A stretch of DNA of 18,106 nucleotides from Pseudomonadota bacterium (GCA_022572335.1 JACZWD010000024.1:1-18106), one strand, 5' to 3'; numbered from the stretch's first letter, positions 1 through 7,292 are shown. Notes: a model not told the origin generated them from the sequence alone. A program made the numbers and translations.

Positions 1-127
1 TACCCACATCCCCACAGGCTCAACAACAGCAGCAGGACGTGATAAACAGGATTTTGGCGGCATGATCAGGCATCGGAATACACCTTAACTTCGCCGCCAA
101 CCTGTCCAACGAAGTGGGACCACCTCA
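1..127. mobile_element. Terminal part of an IS3-like insertion sequence
   Basis: Read on the minus strand inward from position 127, the sequence starts TGAGGTGGTCCCACTTCG and continues into GTTGGACAGG. A TG...CA terminus with a GTTGGACA core is typical of IS3-family (IS150-like) terminal inverted repeats. The boundary matches the point where the neighbouring sugar-dehydrogenase reading frame loses family similarity. Only one end of the element lies in the window. On the plus strand a Gln-rich open frame runs from the window edge to a TGA at 63-65 and could be the C-terminal tail of the transposase, but it is too short to prove. The IS3 assignment is by recalled end consensus, not by search. 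Confidence 0.55.
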
Positions 128-1095
128 AACATCATGCCCAGGTCCGCCGCGTGGGGGGCCATCTCGACCTCGGGGAAGATGGCATCCGCCGGCGGATTCT
201 CGTCGGCATAGAGCGTGGTGCGGGTGTCGCCGCCGCCATACCACGGGAAGCCGAAGTTCTGGCCCTTGGCGGTGACACGATTGAGCTCGCCCGGCGGCAT
301 GTCGTCACCCATGCCGTCGACCTGGTTGTCGGTGAACCACAGTTCGCCGTTCGCCGGGTTCCAGGCGTGGCCGACCGAGTTGCGGATGCCGTCCACATAA
401 ACCTCACGGCCGGTGCCGTCACGGTTCATGCGGATGATGCCGCCGAGACCCACCTCCTTGTAGAGTTCCAGCTTCTCTTTTGGGGGGACGTTGAAGGGCT
501 GGCCAAGGGTAATGTAGAGCTTGTTGTCGGGCCCGATCGAGCAGGTGCGGGCGCCATGGTTGAAGGATTCTTCCTCGACCGGGACCAGCGGCTCGATGAC
601 GCCGTCGATGGCGATGTCCGGGCTCTCGTAAAAGAACTCGATCGCCGGCAGGATGAGAACGCGGTTGTGCTCGACGACGTAGAGAATGCCGTCATTGGTT
701 ATGCACATCCCGTTCGGGACCTTCATCTTGATGCTCGGCGCCAAAACCTTCACCTCGTCGGCGATGCGGTCCCGGTCGCGGTCGGTGACCGCCCAGGCCA
801 GGCTCTTTCGCGTACCGACGAAGACCACGGCGATGCTCTTGCTGACCGCCATATGCCGGGCGTCGGGAACGACGGCGAAAACGTCGATCTTGAAACCAGG
901 CGGTAACTTTACCTGCTCCAGGTTTTTGCGCAGTTGCGCGATATACGCGGGATCCTGCGGGACCGTCGGAATGTCGAGGCTGGTGCCGGTGACCTTGAAC
1001 GCCGCCAACTTCTCCAGGTTGCCGGTGCCGGCCGACGCGGCGCCGGCGGCGAGAAGCAAGGCAGCGCCGACGGCTGCGATGTTCCGTGAAACCAT
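85..1095 (-). CDS. Exported PQQ-dependent sugar dehydrogenase-like beta-propeller, 3' end truncated by an IS (probably a pseudogene)
   Basis: The protein has an N-terminal signal peptide (residues 1-22, ending ASA) and then a six-bladed propeller of the soluble glucose/sorbosone dehydrogenase type. Family-like segments are LPPGFKIDVFA, a VPNGMCITNDGILYVVEHNR block, HGARTCSIGPDNKLYITLG, and GIRNSVGHAWNPANGELWFTDN followed by DDMPPGELNRV near residues 240-270. Such enzymes oxidise sugars or similar substrates in the periplasm using PQQ. The start is well supported by GGAGGAAAT just before the ATG. Native similarity stops at about Phe323, in a segment that normally continues HAADLGMMFYTG. The last 13 residues and the TAA are read from the IS end. 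Relatives are usually about 380-430 aa, so the last blade or so is missing and activity is doubtful. The substrate cannot be told. Confidence 0.8.
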   Translation of the reverse strand: MVSRNIAAVGAALLLAAGAASAGTGNLEKLAAFKVTGTSLDIPTVPQDPAYIAQLRKNLEQVKLPPGFKIDVFAVVPDARHMAVSKSIAVVFVGTRKSLAWAVTDRDRDRIADEVKVLAPSIKMKVPNGMCITNDGILYVVEHNRVLILPAIEFFYESPDIAIDGVIEPLVPVEEESFNHGARTCSIGPDNKLYITLGQPFNVPPKEKLELYKEVGLGGIIRMNRDGTGREVYVDGIRNSVGHAWNPANGELWFTDNQVDGMGDDMPPGELNRVTAKGQNFGFPWYGGGDTRTTLYADENPPADAIFPEVEMAPHAADLGMMFEVVPLRWTGWRRS

Positions 1096-1150
1096 GATTT
1101 CCTCCCCAAACGTTGGCTTGCCGCGTTAACTTTTAGCGGCAGCATGCGGA

Positions 1151-1175
1151 AGTATAATGTTTTTCAACCGGTCAA
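1151..1175 (-). promoter_or_regulatory. Weak promoter-like elements upstream of the sugar dehydrogenase-like gene
   Basis: On the minus strand there is a TATACT (1156-1151) about 55 bases upstream of the ATG, and a TTGACC at 1175-1170. The spacing between them is only 13 bases, too short for a standard sigma70 pair, so only the -10-like element is suggestive. The same AT-rich spot reads TATAAT on the plus strand (1153-1158), without a matching -35. Confidence 0.2.
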
Positions 1176-1231
1176 TGAAAGTTTCCGTTTCGCACCGCCT
1201 GCTTGAAGGGAATGCCTTTACCGGGGACAGC

Positions 1232-1255
1232 GAACGGCACGATGAACGGCACGAT
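1232..1255. repeat. Perfect 12-bp tandem duplication
   Basis: GAACGGCACGAT occurs twice head to tail (1232-1243 and 1244-1255) in the region between the divergent sugar dehydrogenase-like and zinc-ribbon genes. It looks like a slippage duplication. No function is apparent. Confidence 0.7.
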
Positions 1256-1317
1256 GCCAGGACCGCCCTGGTGACCGGCAGGCGCGCAAGACCGGCGGAT
1301 TGCGCCGGGGGGACGTG

Positions 1318-1533
1318 ATGGGCCCGGTCACGTGCCCGGAATGCGCCGCCCCGGTCCTGCCGCCGGCGAGGACCTGTCCCCGTTGTGGCTATCCCCTGGC
1401 GCCGCCGCCGCCGACAGAGGCGGAGACCAGGGAGATGCGGGCCGGCGCCGCCGCCGCGAAAATCGTCGCCGTCCTCCTTGTCCTCTATATGCTCGGCGTG
1501 GCCGGGACCTTTGTCTACGACCACCTTCTTTGA
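1318..1533 (+). CDS. Small zinc-ribbon protein with one C-terminal transmembrane helix
   Basis: This 71-aa protein has two CxxC knuckles, CPEC (Cys6/Cys9) and CPRC (Cys20/Cys23, followed by GYPL), which form a typical zinc-ribbon. A Pro-rich linker follows, then one hydrophobic helix (about residues 47-66, KIVAVLLVLYMLGVAGTFVY). Short zinc-ribbon plus membrane-anchor proteins are common in proteobacteria and mostly uncharacterised. I prefer the ATG at 1318 because GGGGGGA lies four bases upstream; an in-frame ATG at 1300 would add six residues. It stands alone, divergent from the sugar dehydrogenase-like gene and convergent with the methyltransferase. Its function is unknown. Confidence 0.6.
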   Translation: MGPVTCPECAAPVLPPARTCPRCGYPLAPPPPTEAETREMRAGAAAAKIVAVLLVLYMLGVAGTFVYDHLL

Positions 1534-1610
1534 TCGGGAGGCGGCGGAAACCGATGACCGGCATACCTGGTGCGCGCCCTCGCCTGGCTGGTCGGCACGG
1601 ACGATCCACC

Positions 1611-2408
1611 CTAAGGCACGGTCCCGCGAACGGCCCAGGCGCGGGCCGACAATGAAAAAGGCCGATCCGGCCCATCGCCCAGTACCTTTTCCCGAAGGCG
1701 GGCGGCCAGCCGTTGCCTTACGTCGTCGGACAGGGTTGCGGCATAGGAAGACGTGGGTGTCGCCCCGCCGAGAAACGGCGACCAGTAATCGTCGAAGGAG
1801 GCGAAGTCCATGGCGATTTCCAATCCGGCCGCTTCGACCTCGGCCAGGCCCGCCTGTTCCCACAACCGGGCCAGCGCGCCTTCGTCGGAATAGCCTGGCG
1901 ATACGCGCCGGGCCGCTTCCCTGCGTGTCCTTTCGCCGGGGACGACCTCTTGCACGGCCTCCCAGAAGAGTGAAAGCATCGGCATGCCCCGACGAAAGTC
2001 CCATTGAGTGGCGGCCACGCAGCCCCCCGAGCGCGTGACGCGGCGCATTTCGCCCACCGCCATGGGGGCGTCGGGCACTTCTTGCAGGAGGAGGAGCGCG
2101 AGAGCGGCATCGAAGGTGTCATTGTCGAAAGGAATGGCCTGGGCATCGCCCAATTCGAAACGGAACCGCGGATCGCGGAGGCGGGCGCGCGCATGGTCGA
2201 CGTAAGAGGCCACGGGCTCGATCCCGACGACCTCCGCGTCACCAAATTCTTCGGCGATTGCGCGGGCCAGCACCCCCGTTCCCGCGCCGACGTCCAGGTA
2301 CCGTCCGGGCGATCCCAGGCCGGCGAAGCGGACAAACAACGGGGCGAGGTGTGCGCTCCAACGCCCCATCCAGCGCTCGTAGGCTTGCGGGTTCGAGTAA
2401 GCCGTCAT
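1611..2408 (-). CDS. Class I SAM-dependent methyltransferase
   Basis: This 265-aa protein has a Rossmann-type methyltransferase fold. SAM motif I is YLDVGAGTG (residues 37-45). The acidic ribose-binding residue is Glu64 in VVGIEP, and GDAQAIPF (from residue 87) is the adenine-side motif. It continues with ALALLLLQEVPDAPMAVGEMRRVTRSGG, which resembles the Methyltransf_11/UbiE-like group. The substrate cannot be deduced; small molecules or quinone-like compounds are typical of the group. The ATG at 2408 (MTAYSNPQAYERWMGRWS) is preferred, because that is where family-like sequence begins; an upstream frame to 2471 adds 21 unlikely residues. No strong ribosome binding site precedes it. The gene is monocistronic, with a repeat upstream and a convergent small gene downstream. 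Confidence 0.82.
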   Translation of the reverse strand: MTAYSNPQAYERWMGRWSAHLAPLFVRFAGLGSPGRYLDVGAGTGVLARAIAEEFGDAEVVGIEPVASYVDHARARLRDPRFRFELGDAQAIPFDNDTFDAALALLLLQEVPDAPMAVGEMRRVTRSGGCVAATQWDFRRGMPMLSLFWEAVQEVVPGERTRREAARRVSPGYSDEGALARLWEQAGLAEVEAAGLEIAMDFASFDDYWSPFLGGATPTSSYAATLSDDVRQRLAARLREKVLGDGPDRPFSLSARAWAVRGTVP

Positions 2409-2552
2409 GGCGCTAAATCTAGTCCAGCCGAGCGCGAATGCCCAACTGTTGGCGCCAGGGCCTGTCGACAACGGGGGTATACGGAAAGCCGGAATGCCCG
2501 AGGCGTGAACGGACCGGGACGGCCGGGATCGATAATCATTGTCTTTGGGGTT

Positions 2553-2601
2553 CCAAGGGCCGTTGGCCCTTGGTGGGGATCAAAAGGGGCAACGCCCCTT
2601 T
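2553..2601. repeat. Double-hairpin intergenic repeat
   Basis: Two perfect stem-loops stand eight to nine bases apart. The first is CCAAGGGCC-GTT-GGCCCTTGG (2553-2573, 9-bp stem). The second is AAAGGGGC-AAC-GCCCCTTT (2583-2601, 8-bp stem), followed on the plus strand by GGTTCATTTTTTG. They lie between the cyclase 3' end and the methyltransferase 5' end. The paired design with small three-base loops resembles REP-like or terminator repeats that I recall from other Rhodospirillales genomes. It may stop transcription from either side, and the T-rich flank favours the plus strand. Confidence 0.65.
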
Positions 2602-2653
2602 GGTTCATTTTTTGAAGGCCCGGAAATTCCTGCTTCGCCTATGACCCGCCCGC

Positions 2654-4426
2654 TCAATCCGCCAGGCCCGCCTTGCGCAGGCCCTCGAGGAAGCCGTCCA
2701 GGTTCTTGTAGCCGGAGACCGGATAGATTGCCTTGAGCCGCGAGATCGTCATCGCCGGATCGAGCCCCAGGGACCGGGCGACCGCGGCCCCGGCCTCCTC
2801 GGTCCGCCCCAGGTGCGCGCAGCACGCGGCGAGCACGTGGTAGGCGGGTGCGTTGTACGCGTGTTGCCGGACCGATTTGCGGGCCCACGCCGCGGCCTCT
2901 TCGTAGTCGGCGAGCTGCAGGTGCGCCGCCGCCAGGACGCCGTGGGCCACCCACATGGCGACGTCGAGGGGACTCAGGCGAATGGCGCGGTCGGCGTGCT
3001 CTATGGCCGTTTCCGGATCGCCGACGCAGCAGCGGACGCTGGCGCTGGAGAGCCATGCCCGCGTCGAGTTGGCGTTGATCGAAAGCGAGCGGTCGATGTA
3101 CAGGATCGCGGCGTCGAAATCGCCCTCGACCAGGGACACCGTCATGCCCGCCTGCCACAGCACATAGGGATCGGTGTTGTCGGCCTTCAGCCCCGCCTGC
3201 GCCAGGCGGATGCCTTCGTCCCTGTCCTCGTCCGACAGCACCATGCCGCGAAGCTGCACCTGCCGGCGGTAGAACCAGGAGGCGCAGGCATAGGCGCGGG
3301 CGTAATTGGCATCGACCTCGATGGCCTTGCGGAACAGCCGCAGGCCTTCGGCCGTGTCATCGGGGTTCAGTTTGTTCATGTGGGCCAGGCCGCGCAGGGT
3401 GTAGTCGTAGGCATCAAGGCTTTCGGGGCGCTTCTGGCGGATGCGCTGGACCTCGGCGCGCAGCAGCTGGGGCTCGATGGCGCCGACGACGCTTGCCGTG
3501 ATCTCGTCCTGCAGATCGAAGATGTCATCCAGCGCGCCGTCGTAACGGTCCGCCCAGACGTGGTTCCCGGACGCGGCCTCGATCAGTTGGGCGGTGACGC
3601 GGACCCGGTTTCCCGCCTTGCGCACGCTGCCTTCCAGCACGTAGTGAACGCCCAGTTCGCGGCCGACCCGCTTCATGTCCACCGCCTTGCCCTTGTAGGT
3701 GAACGACGAATTCCGCGCGATCACGAAGAACGACTGGACGTTCGAGAGCGCCGTTATGATGTCGTCCACGATGCCGTCCGCGAAATACTCCTGTTCCGGA
3801 TCGCCGCTCAGGTTGGCGAACGGTAAAACGGCGATGGAGGGCTTGTCGGGCAGGGTCAATGGCTCGGTGGAAACTCCGATGCCGGGGCTCGCCGCGGGTG
3901 AATCGGGGAGCCACCGCCAAACCCTGACCGGCACGGCGATGTTCTTGACCGTCTGCTCGCCCAGATCCTCGAATGCCAGGTCGAGCTTGCCTTTGACCTG
4001 GTCGTGGACGGACCCGCTGATGCAGATGCCGCCCGGTTCGGCGAGACCCTCCAGACGCGCGGCTATGTTGACGCCATCACCGTAAATGTCGTCGCGATCG
4101 ACGATGACCTCGCCGAGATTGATGCCGATCCGGAACCGCAGTCTGCGGTCGTCGGGGTGATCCCGGTTACGAACCTCGAGCTCGCGCTGTACCGCCGCCG
4201 CGGAGGTCAAAGCGGCAACCACGCTGGTGAACTCCGCCAGCACGGCGTCGCCGGCGTAGTGCACGACGCGCCCATCATGGCTCTTGATCGAGGCGGTGAA
4301 CACATCGAGATAGGCGTCGAGGATCCGGTGCGTTCCCTCCTCGTCGGCACCGGTCAGCCGGCTGTATCCGGCAACGTCCGCATACAGAATCGCGGCAAGT
4401 TTGCGTATGATAGTCCCTTGCGCCAT
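2654..4426 (-). CDS. Class III adenylate/guanylate cyclase with TolB-like domain and TPR repeats
   Basis: The 590-aa protein begins with a class III nucleotide cyclase domain (about residues 9-172). Both metal-binding Asp residues are present (Asp17 in LYADVAGYS, Asp60 in HYAGDAVLAEF), as is the catalytic Asn/Arg pair (Asn120, Arg124 in GDGVNIAARLEGL), so it should make cAMP or cGMP from the nucleotide triphosphate. A linker leads to a TolB/FlgO-like domain (about 196-296, from KPSIAVLPFANLSGDPEQEYFADGI to GNHVWADRYD). After it come TPR-type helices (about 335-585) with repeated A-x-A and AI-x-A patterns. There is no signal peptide or membrane helix, so it is probably cytosolic. This domain order is common in alphaproteobacteria. 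The ATG at 4426 is chosen because GGGGAGG sits right before it; the in-frame GTG at 4438 lies on the other side of that site. The effector and nucleotide specificity are unknown. Confidence 0.88.
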   Translation of the reverse strand: MAQGTIIRKLAAILYADVAGYSRLTGADEEGTHRILDAYLDVFTASIKSHDGRVVHYAGDAVLAEFTSVVAALTSAAAVQRELEVRNRDHPDDRRLRFRIGINLGEVIVDRDDIYGDGVNIAARLEGLAEPGGICISGSVHDQVKGKLDLAFEDLGEQTVKNIAVPVRVWRWLPDSPAASPGIGVSTEPLTLPDKPSIAVLPFANLSGDPEQEYFADGIVDDIITALSNVQSFFVIARNSSFTYKGKAVDMKRVGRELGVHYVLEGSVRKAGNRVRVTAQLIEAASGNHVWADRYDGALDDIFDLQDEITASVVGAIEPQLLRAEVQRIRQKRPESLDAYDYTLRGLAHMNKLNPDDTAEGLRLFRKAIEVDANYARAYACASWFYRRQVQLRGMVLSDEDRDEGIRLAQAGLKADNTDPYVLWQAGMTVSLVEGDFDAAILYIDRSLSINANSTRAWLSSASVRCCVGDPETAIEHADRAIRLSPLDVAMWVAHGVLAAAHLQLADYEEAAAWARKSVRQHAYNAPAYHVLAACCAHLGRTEEAGAAVARSLGLDPAMTISRLKAIYPVSGYKNLDGFLEGLRKAGLAD

Positions 4427-4457
4427 GCCTCCCCACACGACCGACGCGGCGGATAAT

Positions 4458-4486
4458 TTTTAAACCTCTTCCGCGAACAAATCCAA
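4458..4486 (-). promoter_or_regulatory. Possible promoter of the cyclase gene
   Basis: On the minus strand TTGGAT (4486-4481) is followed after 17 bases by TTAAAA (4463-4458), about 30 bases upstream of the ATG at 4426. Both hexamers are imperfect, but this is the only AT-rich stretch in the leader. Confidence 0.3.
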
Positions 4487-4523
4487 TTCGGCGCGAAGCG
4501 GTATGGATTGCCGCTTTTCGCCT

Positions 4524-4550
4524 GTGCGGAAATTACCGGGCTTTCCGCAC
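4524..4550. repeat. 9-bp inverted repeat between the Sel1 and cyclase genes
   Basis: GTGCGGAAA (4524-4532) and TTTCCGCAC (4542-4550) form a perfect 9-bp stem with a nine-base loop, 28 bases downstream of the Sel1-repeat gene on the minus strand. No T-run follows, so it may be a Rho-assisted terminator, a 3'-end stabilising hairpin or an operator for the cyclase gene. Confidence 0.5.
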
Positions 4551-4577
4551 ACCGCACCGGGAACCACGTTTCGAGCG

Positions 4578-5435
4578 CTAGCCCCCGTGGCTGGGGGCGG
4601 GCGCCCACGCATCGGCCAGGCGCTCGGCCTGGGCGCGCTGTTCGGACGACAGTTTCCGGGCCAGTTTCTTGCGGTTCCCGATCGCGCCCGGGTGCGTCTG
4701 GCGGGTGGCCAGGGTCAGCCACATGAGCCCGCGCACCTCGTCTTTGGCGATGCCGGTCCCCCTGGCCAGGCGGATGCCCGCCTGGTTCTGCGCCTTGGCG
4801 TTGCCCTGCCTGGCGGCGGCGAGGAACCACCGGGTCGAAGCCTCCGCGTCGTCGTCGACCCCCTGCCCGTCGCGGTATATCTTTCCCAGGTTGTACTGGG
4901 CCTTGTCGAAGCCCTTCTTGGCGGCCTTCTCGATCCACCGGAAGGCCCGGTTCAGGTCCTTGGGCACGCCGAAGCCGTAACTGAACATCTTGCCCAGGGA
5001 ATACTGCGAGCGGACCAGCCCCTGGTCCGCCGCCTTCTCCAGCCAGAACACCGCCCTGTCGTAGTCCTGGGAGAGACCGGTCCCCTCGATCAGGGCCAGG
5101 GCGAGATTGTGCTGTGCCTCGGCGTCGCCCTGCCCGGCGGCTTTCGTCCACCACTGGATCGCCTGGGCGCGGTCGAGGGCGACGCCGCGGCCTTCGTCGT
5201 ACATGACACCGATGTTGAACTGGGCGCGCGCATCGCCGGCGTCGGCGAGCGGGCGCCAGGCCTCGAGGGCGCCGGGGAAGTCGCCCCTTTGGTAGGCGCG
5301 CCAGCCGGCCTCGAAGTCGGCCCGGGCCGTGGGCGCGTACAGGCCCATTAGAATCCCCGCGCCCAGGAGGACGGCAACGCCGGCCGCTTTGACCGCCCTG
5401 GTCACGGACACCGGAAGTCTCCCTGATCCCTGCAT
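4578..5435 (-). CDS. Secreted Sel1-like repeat (SLR/TPR) protein
   Basis: The 285-aa protein starts with a basic N-region and a hydrophobic core (about residues 14-34), ending in ARA before Asp40, consistent with a Sec signal peptide. The mature part carries about five Sel1-like repeats of some 36 residues (about 70-250), with the usual A-x-[FHYN]-x-[LI]-G-x-[ML]-Y...G-x-G-V...A-x-x-W-[ILY]-x-x-AA pattern. The C-terminus has the common GLMWLTLA ending followed by a charged helix. Sel1 proteins are scaffolds for envelope, polysaccharide or signalling complexes; the partner here is unknown. The gene begins 36 bases after the MlaC-family stop, so the two may be co-transcribed. The ATG at 5435 follows GGGATAGGA at close spacing. 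Confidence 0.82.
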   Translation of the reverse strand: MQGSGRLPVSVTRAVKAAGVAVLLGAGILMGLYAPTARADFEAGWRAYQRGDFPGALEAWRPLADAGDARAQFNIGVMYDEGRGVALDRAQAIQWWTKAAGQGDAEAQHNLALALIEGTGLSQDYDRAVFWLEKAADQGLVRSQYSLGKMFSYGFGVPKDLNRAFRWIEKAAKKGFDKAQYNLGKIYRDGQGVDDDAEASTRWFLAAARQGNAKAQNQAGIRLARGTGIAKDEVRGLMWLTLATRQTHPGAIGNRKKLARKLSSEQRAQAERLADAWAPAPSHGG

Positions 5436-5471
5436 GGTCCTATCCCGTTCTGCACACGGTGCGCCCGCCCT

Positions 5472-6098
5472 TCACGACGCCTTGACCGGGAACTTGCCCA
5501 CCCGCAGGCGCAGCGCCTCGATCAGACCGTCCACCCCCTGGCGGCTGACCAGGGCCCGGAACTCGGAGCGTTGCGTGGCGATCATGCTTATGCCCGCGAT
5601 GATCACGTCCAGGATCTTGTACCCCTTGGGACCGCCGCGGATGCGCCAGCCGGCCACCAGCGGCGGGCCGCCCGAGCGCCCGATTTCCGTCGATACCAGG
5701 GCGTCGCGCTTGCCCAGGGGCCCCGCCTTGATGATCTTGAACGTCTCCCCGGCATATCCGCCGAGGCGTTTGGCGTAGGTCCTGAGGACGAACTCGGAGA
5801 ACAGGCGCTGGTATTCGGCGCGCTGTTCCGGCGTCGCTTTCCGCCAGGCCTTGCCGAGCACGAAACGGCCGATCTTCGGCAGATCGAAGTTCTCCCGCAT
5901 CACCTGGCGCACCTTGGCTTCACGCTGATCCAACGTGGCGCCCTGGTCGCGCAGGACCGCAAGCGTCTCGGTCGCCATTTTCTCGAGGAATTGCGCGGCC
6001 TGTTGCGGCGACGTCCTCTCCGCCGCCCCGGCGCCCGTGGCGGGCAGCGCCGCGAGGCAGGCCAGGGTTATGGCCAGTAGACAGCGACGCCCGATCAT
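5472..6098 (-). CDS. MlaC/Ttg2D-family periplasmic phospholipid-binding protein (orphan)
   Basis: This 208-aa protein has a signal peptide (residues 1 to about 25, ending in TGAGA). It then shows the MlaC/toluene-tolerance fold: a helical start with SPQQAAQFLEKMATETLAVL, the FDLPKIGRFVLGKAWRKATPEQRAEYQRLFSEFVLRTYAKRL block (about 71-112), and the beta-rich end with KGYKILDVIIAGISMIATQRSEFRALV (about 158-184). MlaC proteins ferry phospholipids between outer- and inner-membrane Mla complexes, and the hopanoid-locus protein HpnM belongs to the same family. No mlaFEDB or mlaA genes are next to it, so its partner system is elsewhere or different. The start at 6098 is favoured by GGAG five bases upstream; an upstream in-frame start at 6173 would spoil the signal peptide. 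Confidence 0.85.
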   Translation of the reverse strand: MIGRRCLLAITLACLAALPATGAGAAERTSPQQAAQFLEKMATETLAVLRDQGATLDQREAKVRQVMRENFDLPKIGRFVLGKAWRKATPEQRAEYQRLFSEFVLRTYAKRLGGYAGETFKIIKAGPLGKRDALVSTEIGRSGGPPLVAGWRIRGGPKGYKILDVIIAGISMIATQRSEFRALVSRQGVDGLIEALRLRVGKFPVKAS

Positions 6099-6181
6099 CA
6101 CCACTCCGATGCCCCCCATCCGAGTCGGACCGGGGCCGAAAGCGGTAGACGCTCCCGCACCCCGGGTGCCCATGGCCGGAA

Positions 6182-6210
6182 ACCATAAAGTGCGCGGCCC
6201 GGCAATGCAA
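6182..6210 (-). promoter_or_regulatory. Possible sigma70 promoter of the MlaC-family gene
   Basis: On the minus strand TTGCAT (6210-6205) and TATGGT (6187-6182) are separated by 17 bases. They lie in the 132-base gap between the 75-aa gene and the MlaC-family start, about 85 bases upstream of the ATG. The match is moderate, but the gap size fits an independent promoter. Confidence 0.35.
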
Positions 6211-6230
6211 TTCGCGGCCGAACGCCCTGA

Positions 6231-6458
6231 TCAGCGCTCCTTGGTAGGAGGGGTTGGGTGCGAACGGCGGGCGAGCAGGCGGCGGCGGATGGCCTCGACC
6301 AGCGCGCCGACGTCTTCCGGCCGGACCCGGTCGCTGGCCATCAGGGCTTGGGTGATGGGATCGTCCAGGAGTTCCGCGACCGGCGGTTCGGTGCCGGCGC
6401 CCGCATAGGAGACCGCCGCGCGCCGGGAGGCCCGCCGCTTGGAAGGAGTCCCGTCCAT
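6231..6458 (-). CDS. Conserved-looking small hypothetical protein (75 aa)
   Basis: The start codon lies only six bases after the DUF1223 stop, so it is almost certainly translated from the same mRNA. The N-terminus is basic (SKRRASRRA). The middle, ELLDDPITQALMASDRVRPEDVGALVEAIRRRLL, looks like a short helical module. I recall similar short 'DPIT..LM..D.V' proteins in other alphaproteobacteria but could not check this. There is no signal peptide, metal motif or membrane helix. The function is unknown; a cytosolic small helical or nucleic-acid-associated protein is possible given the charge. Confidence 0.6.
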   Translation of the reverse strand: MDGTPSKRRASRRAAVSYAGAGTEPPVAELLDDPITQALMASDRVRPEDVGALVEAIRRRLLARRSHPTPPTKER

Positions 6459-6464
6459 GGGAGT

Positions 6465-7220
6465 CTAGTTGGGCCGGTCGAGGCCGAGCGCCGCGGCACC
6501 GAGGATCCGCCCCGTTTCGGTGGACTGAACCAGCACCGCGCAGGCCCGGCCGCCCCCCGGCACCATATCGGGCACCGTAACCGCCATGTCCAGGGCCTTG
6601 CCCCGCCAGGTGGCGATGCGGCTCAGCTGCCGCACCACATTGTAGTTGCGCAGCGTGCGGCCCTTGTTTTCGCCGCGTCTTACCGGTGTCAGGTGCTCGC
6701 GGTCGAAGACCACCAGCCAGACGGCCGCCTCTTCCGCCGCCTCCCCCTTGGCCGGCGCGTCCGCGATGAACAGGCGCACGGCGCCGTCGTCGCCTTGGCG
6801 GAGCTCGACGGGAATCCGCGCCAGGGCCCGGTTCTTTTCAATTCGGTCGAGAACGGCGGAGCGGTCCGACCCGGTGGCGTGGGCCGCGCCCTGGATCACC
6901 ATCTGCGGCGTATAGACATACCTGAGGCCCAGTTTCCGCGAATAGTCCCGCTGGCGGCGGGTGTGGTCGGCGCTGGCGAACGGGTCCTTCCAGCCGATGT
7001 AGTCCCAGTAGTCCACGTGGAAGGACAGGGCGAGCACGTCGTCGCGCCCGGCGAGCTCGCCCAGGAAGGCGTCGGCGGGGGGACAGGACGAGCACCCCTG
7101 CGAGGTGAACAGCTCGACCACCGTCAGCGGGCGCTCGGCCGCCGCCAGCGAAAACGGCGCCGCCGCCAGGGCGAAGAGCAGAAACAGGGATTTGACCGCG
7201 CGGAGCATATGGCTGACCAT
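6465..7220 (-). CDS. DUF1223 family thioredoxin-like exported protein
   Basis: The protein has a signal peptide (MLRAVKSLFLLFALAAAPFSLAAA) and then the DUF1223 hallmark VVELFTSQGCSSCPPADAFL, whose CSSC (Cys43/Cys46 from the chosen start) sits like a thioredoxin active site. It continues with LSFHVDYWDYIGWKDPFAS, the RQRDYSRKLGLRYVYTPQMVIQG block that includes the cis-Pro-like YTPQ, and a beta-rich C-terminus. The family is exported and uncharacterised; a periplasmic disulfide or redox role is inferred from the fold. The length (about 252 aa) is normal for the family. The start is uncertain: ATG at 7220 or 7208, or GTG at 7244, none with a clear ribosome binding site. The gene lies 72 bases downstream of acnA on the same strand and just before the 75-aa gene. 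Confidence 0.85.
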   Translation of the reverse strand: MVSHMLRAVKSLFLLFALAAAPFSLAAAERPLTVVELFTSQGCSSCPPADAFLGELAGRDDVLALSFHVDYWDYIGWKDPFASADHTRRQRDYSRKLGLRYVYTPQMVIQGAAHATGSDRSAVLDRIEKNRALARIPVELRQGDDGAVRLFIADAPAKGEAAEEAAVWLVVFDREHLTPVRRGENKGRTLRNYNVVRQLSRIATWRGKALDMAVTVPDMVPGGGRACAVLVQSTETGRILGAAALGLDRPN

Positions 7221-7292
7221 ACGGCTAGGGATACGCCATTCCACCGCCGACGACCAATCACATGGCGGTGAGCGGCATGTGAGATACCGGCT

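Noticed and set aside
1153..1158. Perfect plus-strand TATAAT as promoter of the zinc-ribbon gene
   Set aside because: There is no -35 element at 16-18 bases and the gene starts about 160 bases away, so this is likely chance in an AT-rich spot.
2553..2601. CRISPR-like repeats
   Set aside because: Only two different hairpins are present, with no repeated unit or spacers.
7259..7281. acnA terminator hairpin CACATG...CATGTG
   Set aside because: The stem is only six base pairs with an 11-base loop and no T-run follows on the minus strand.
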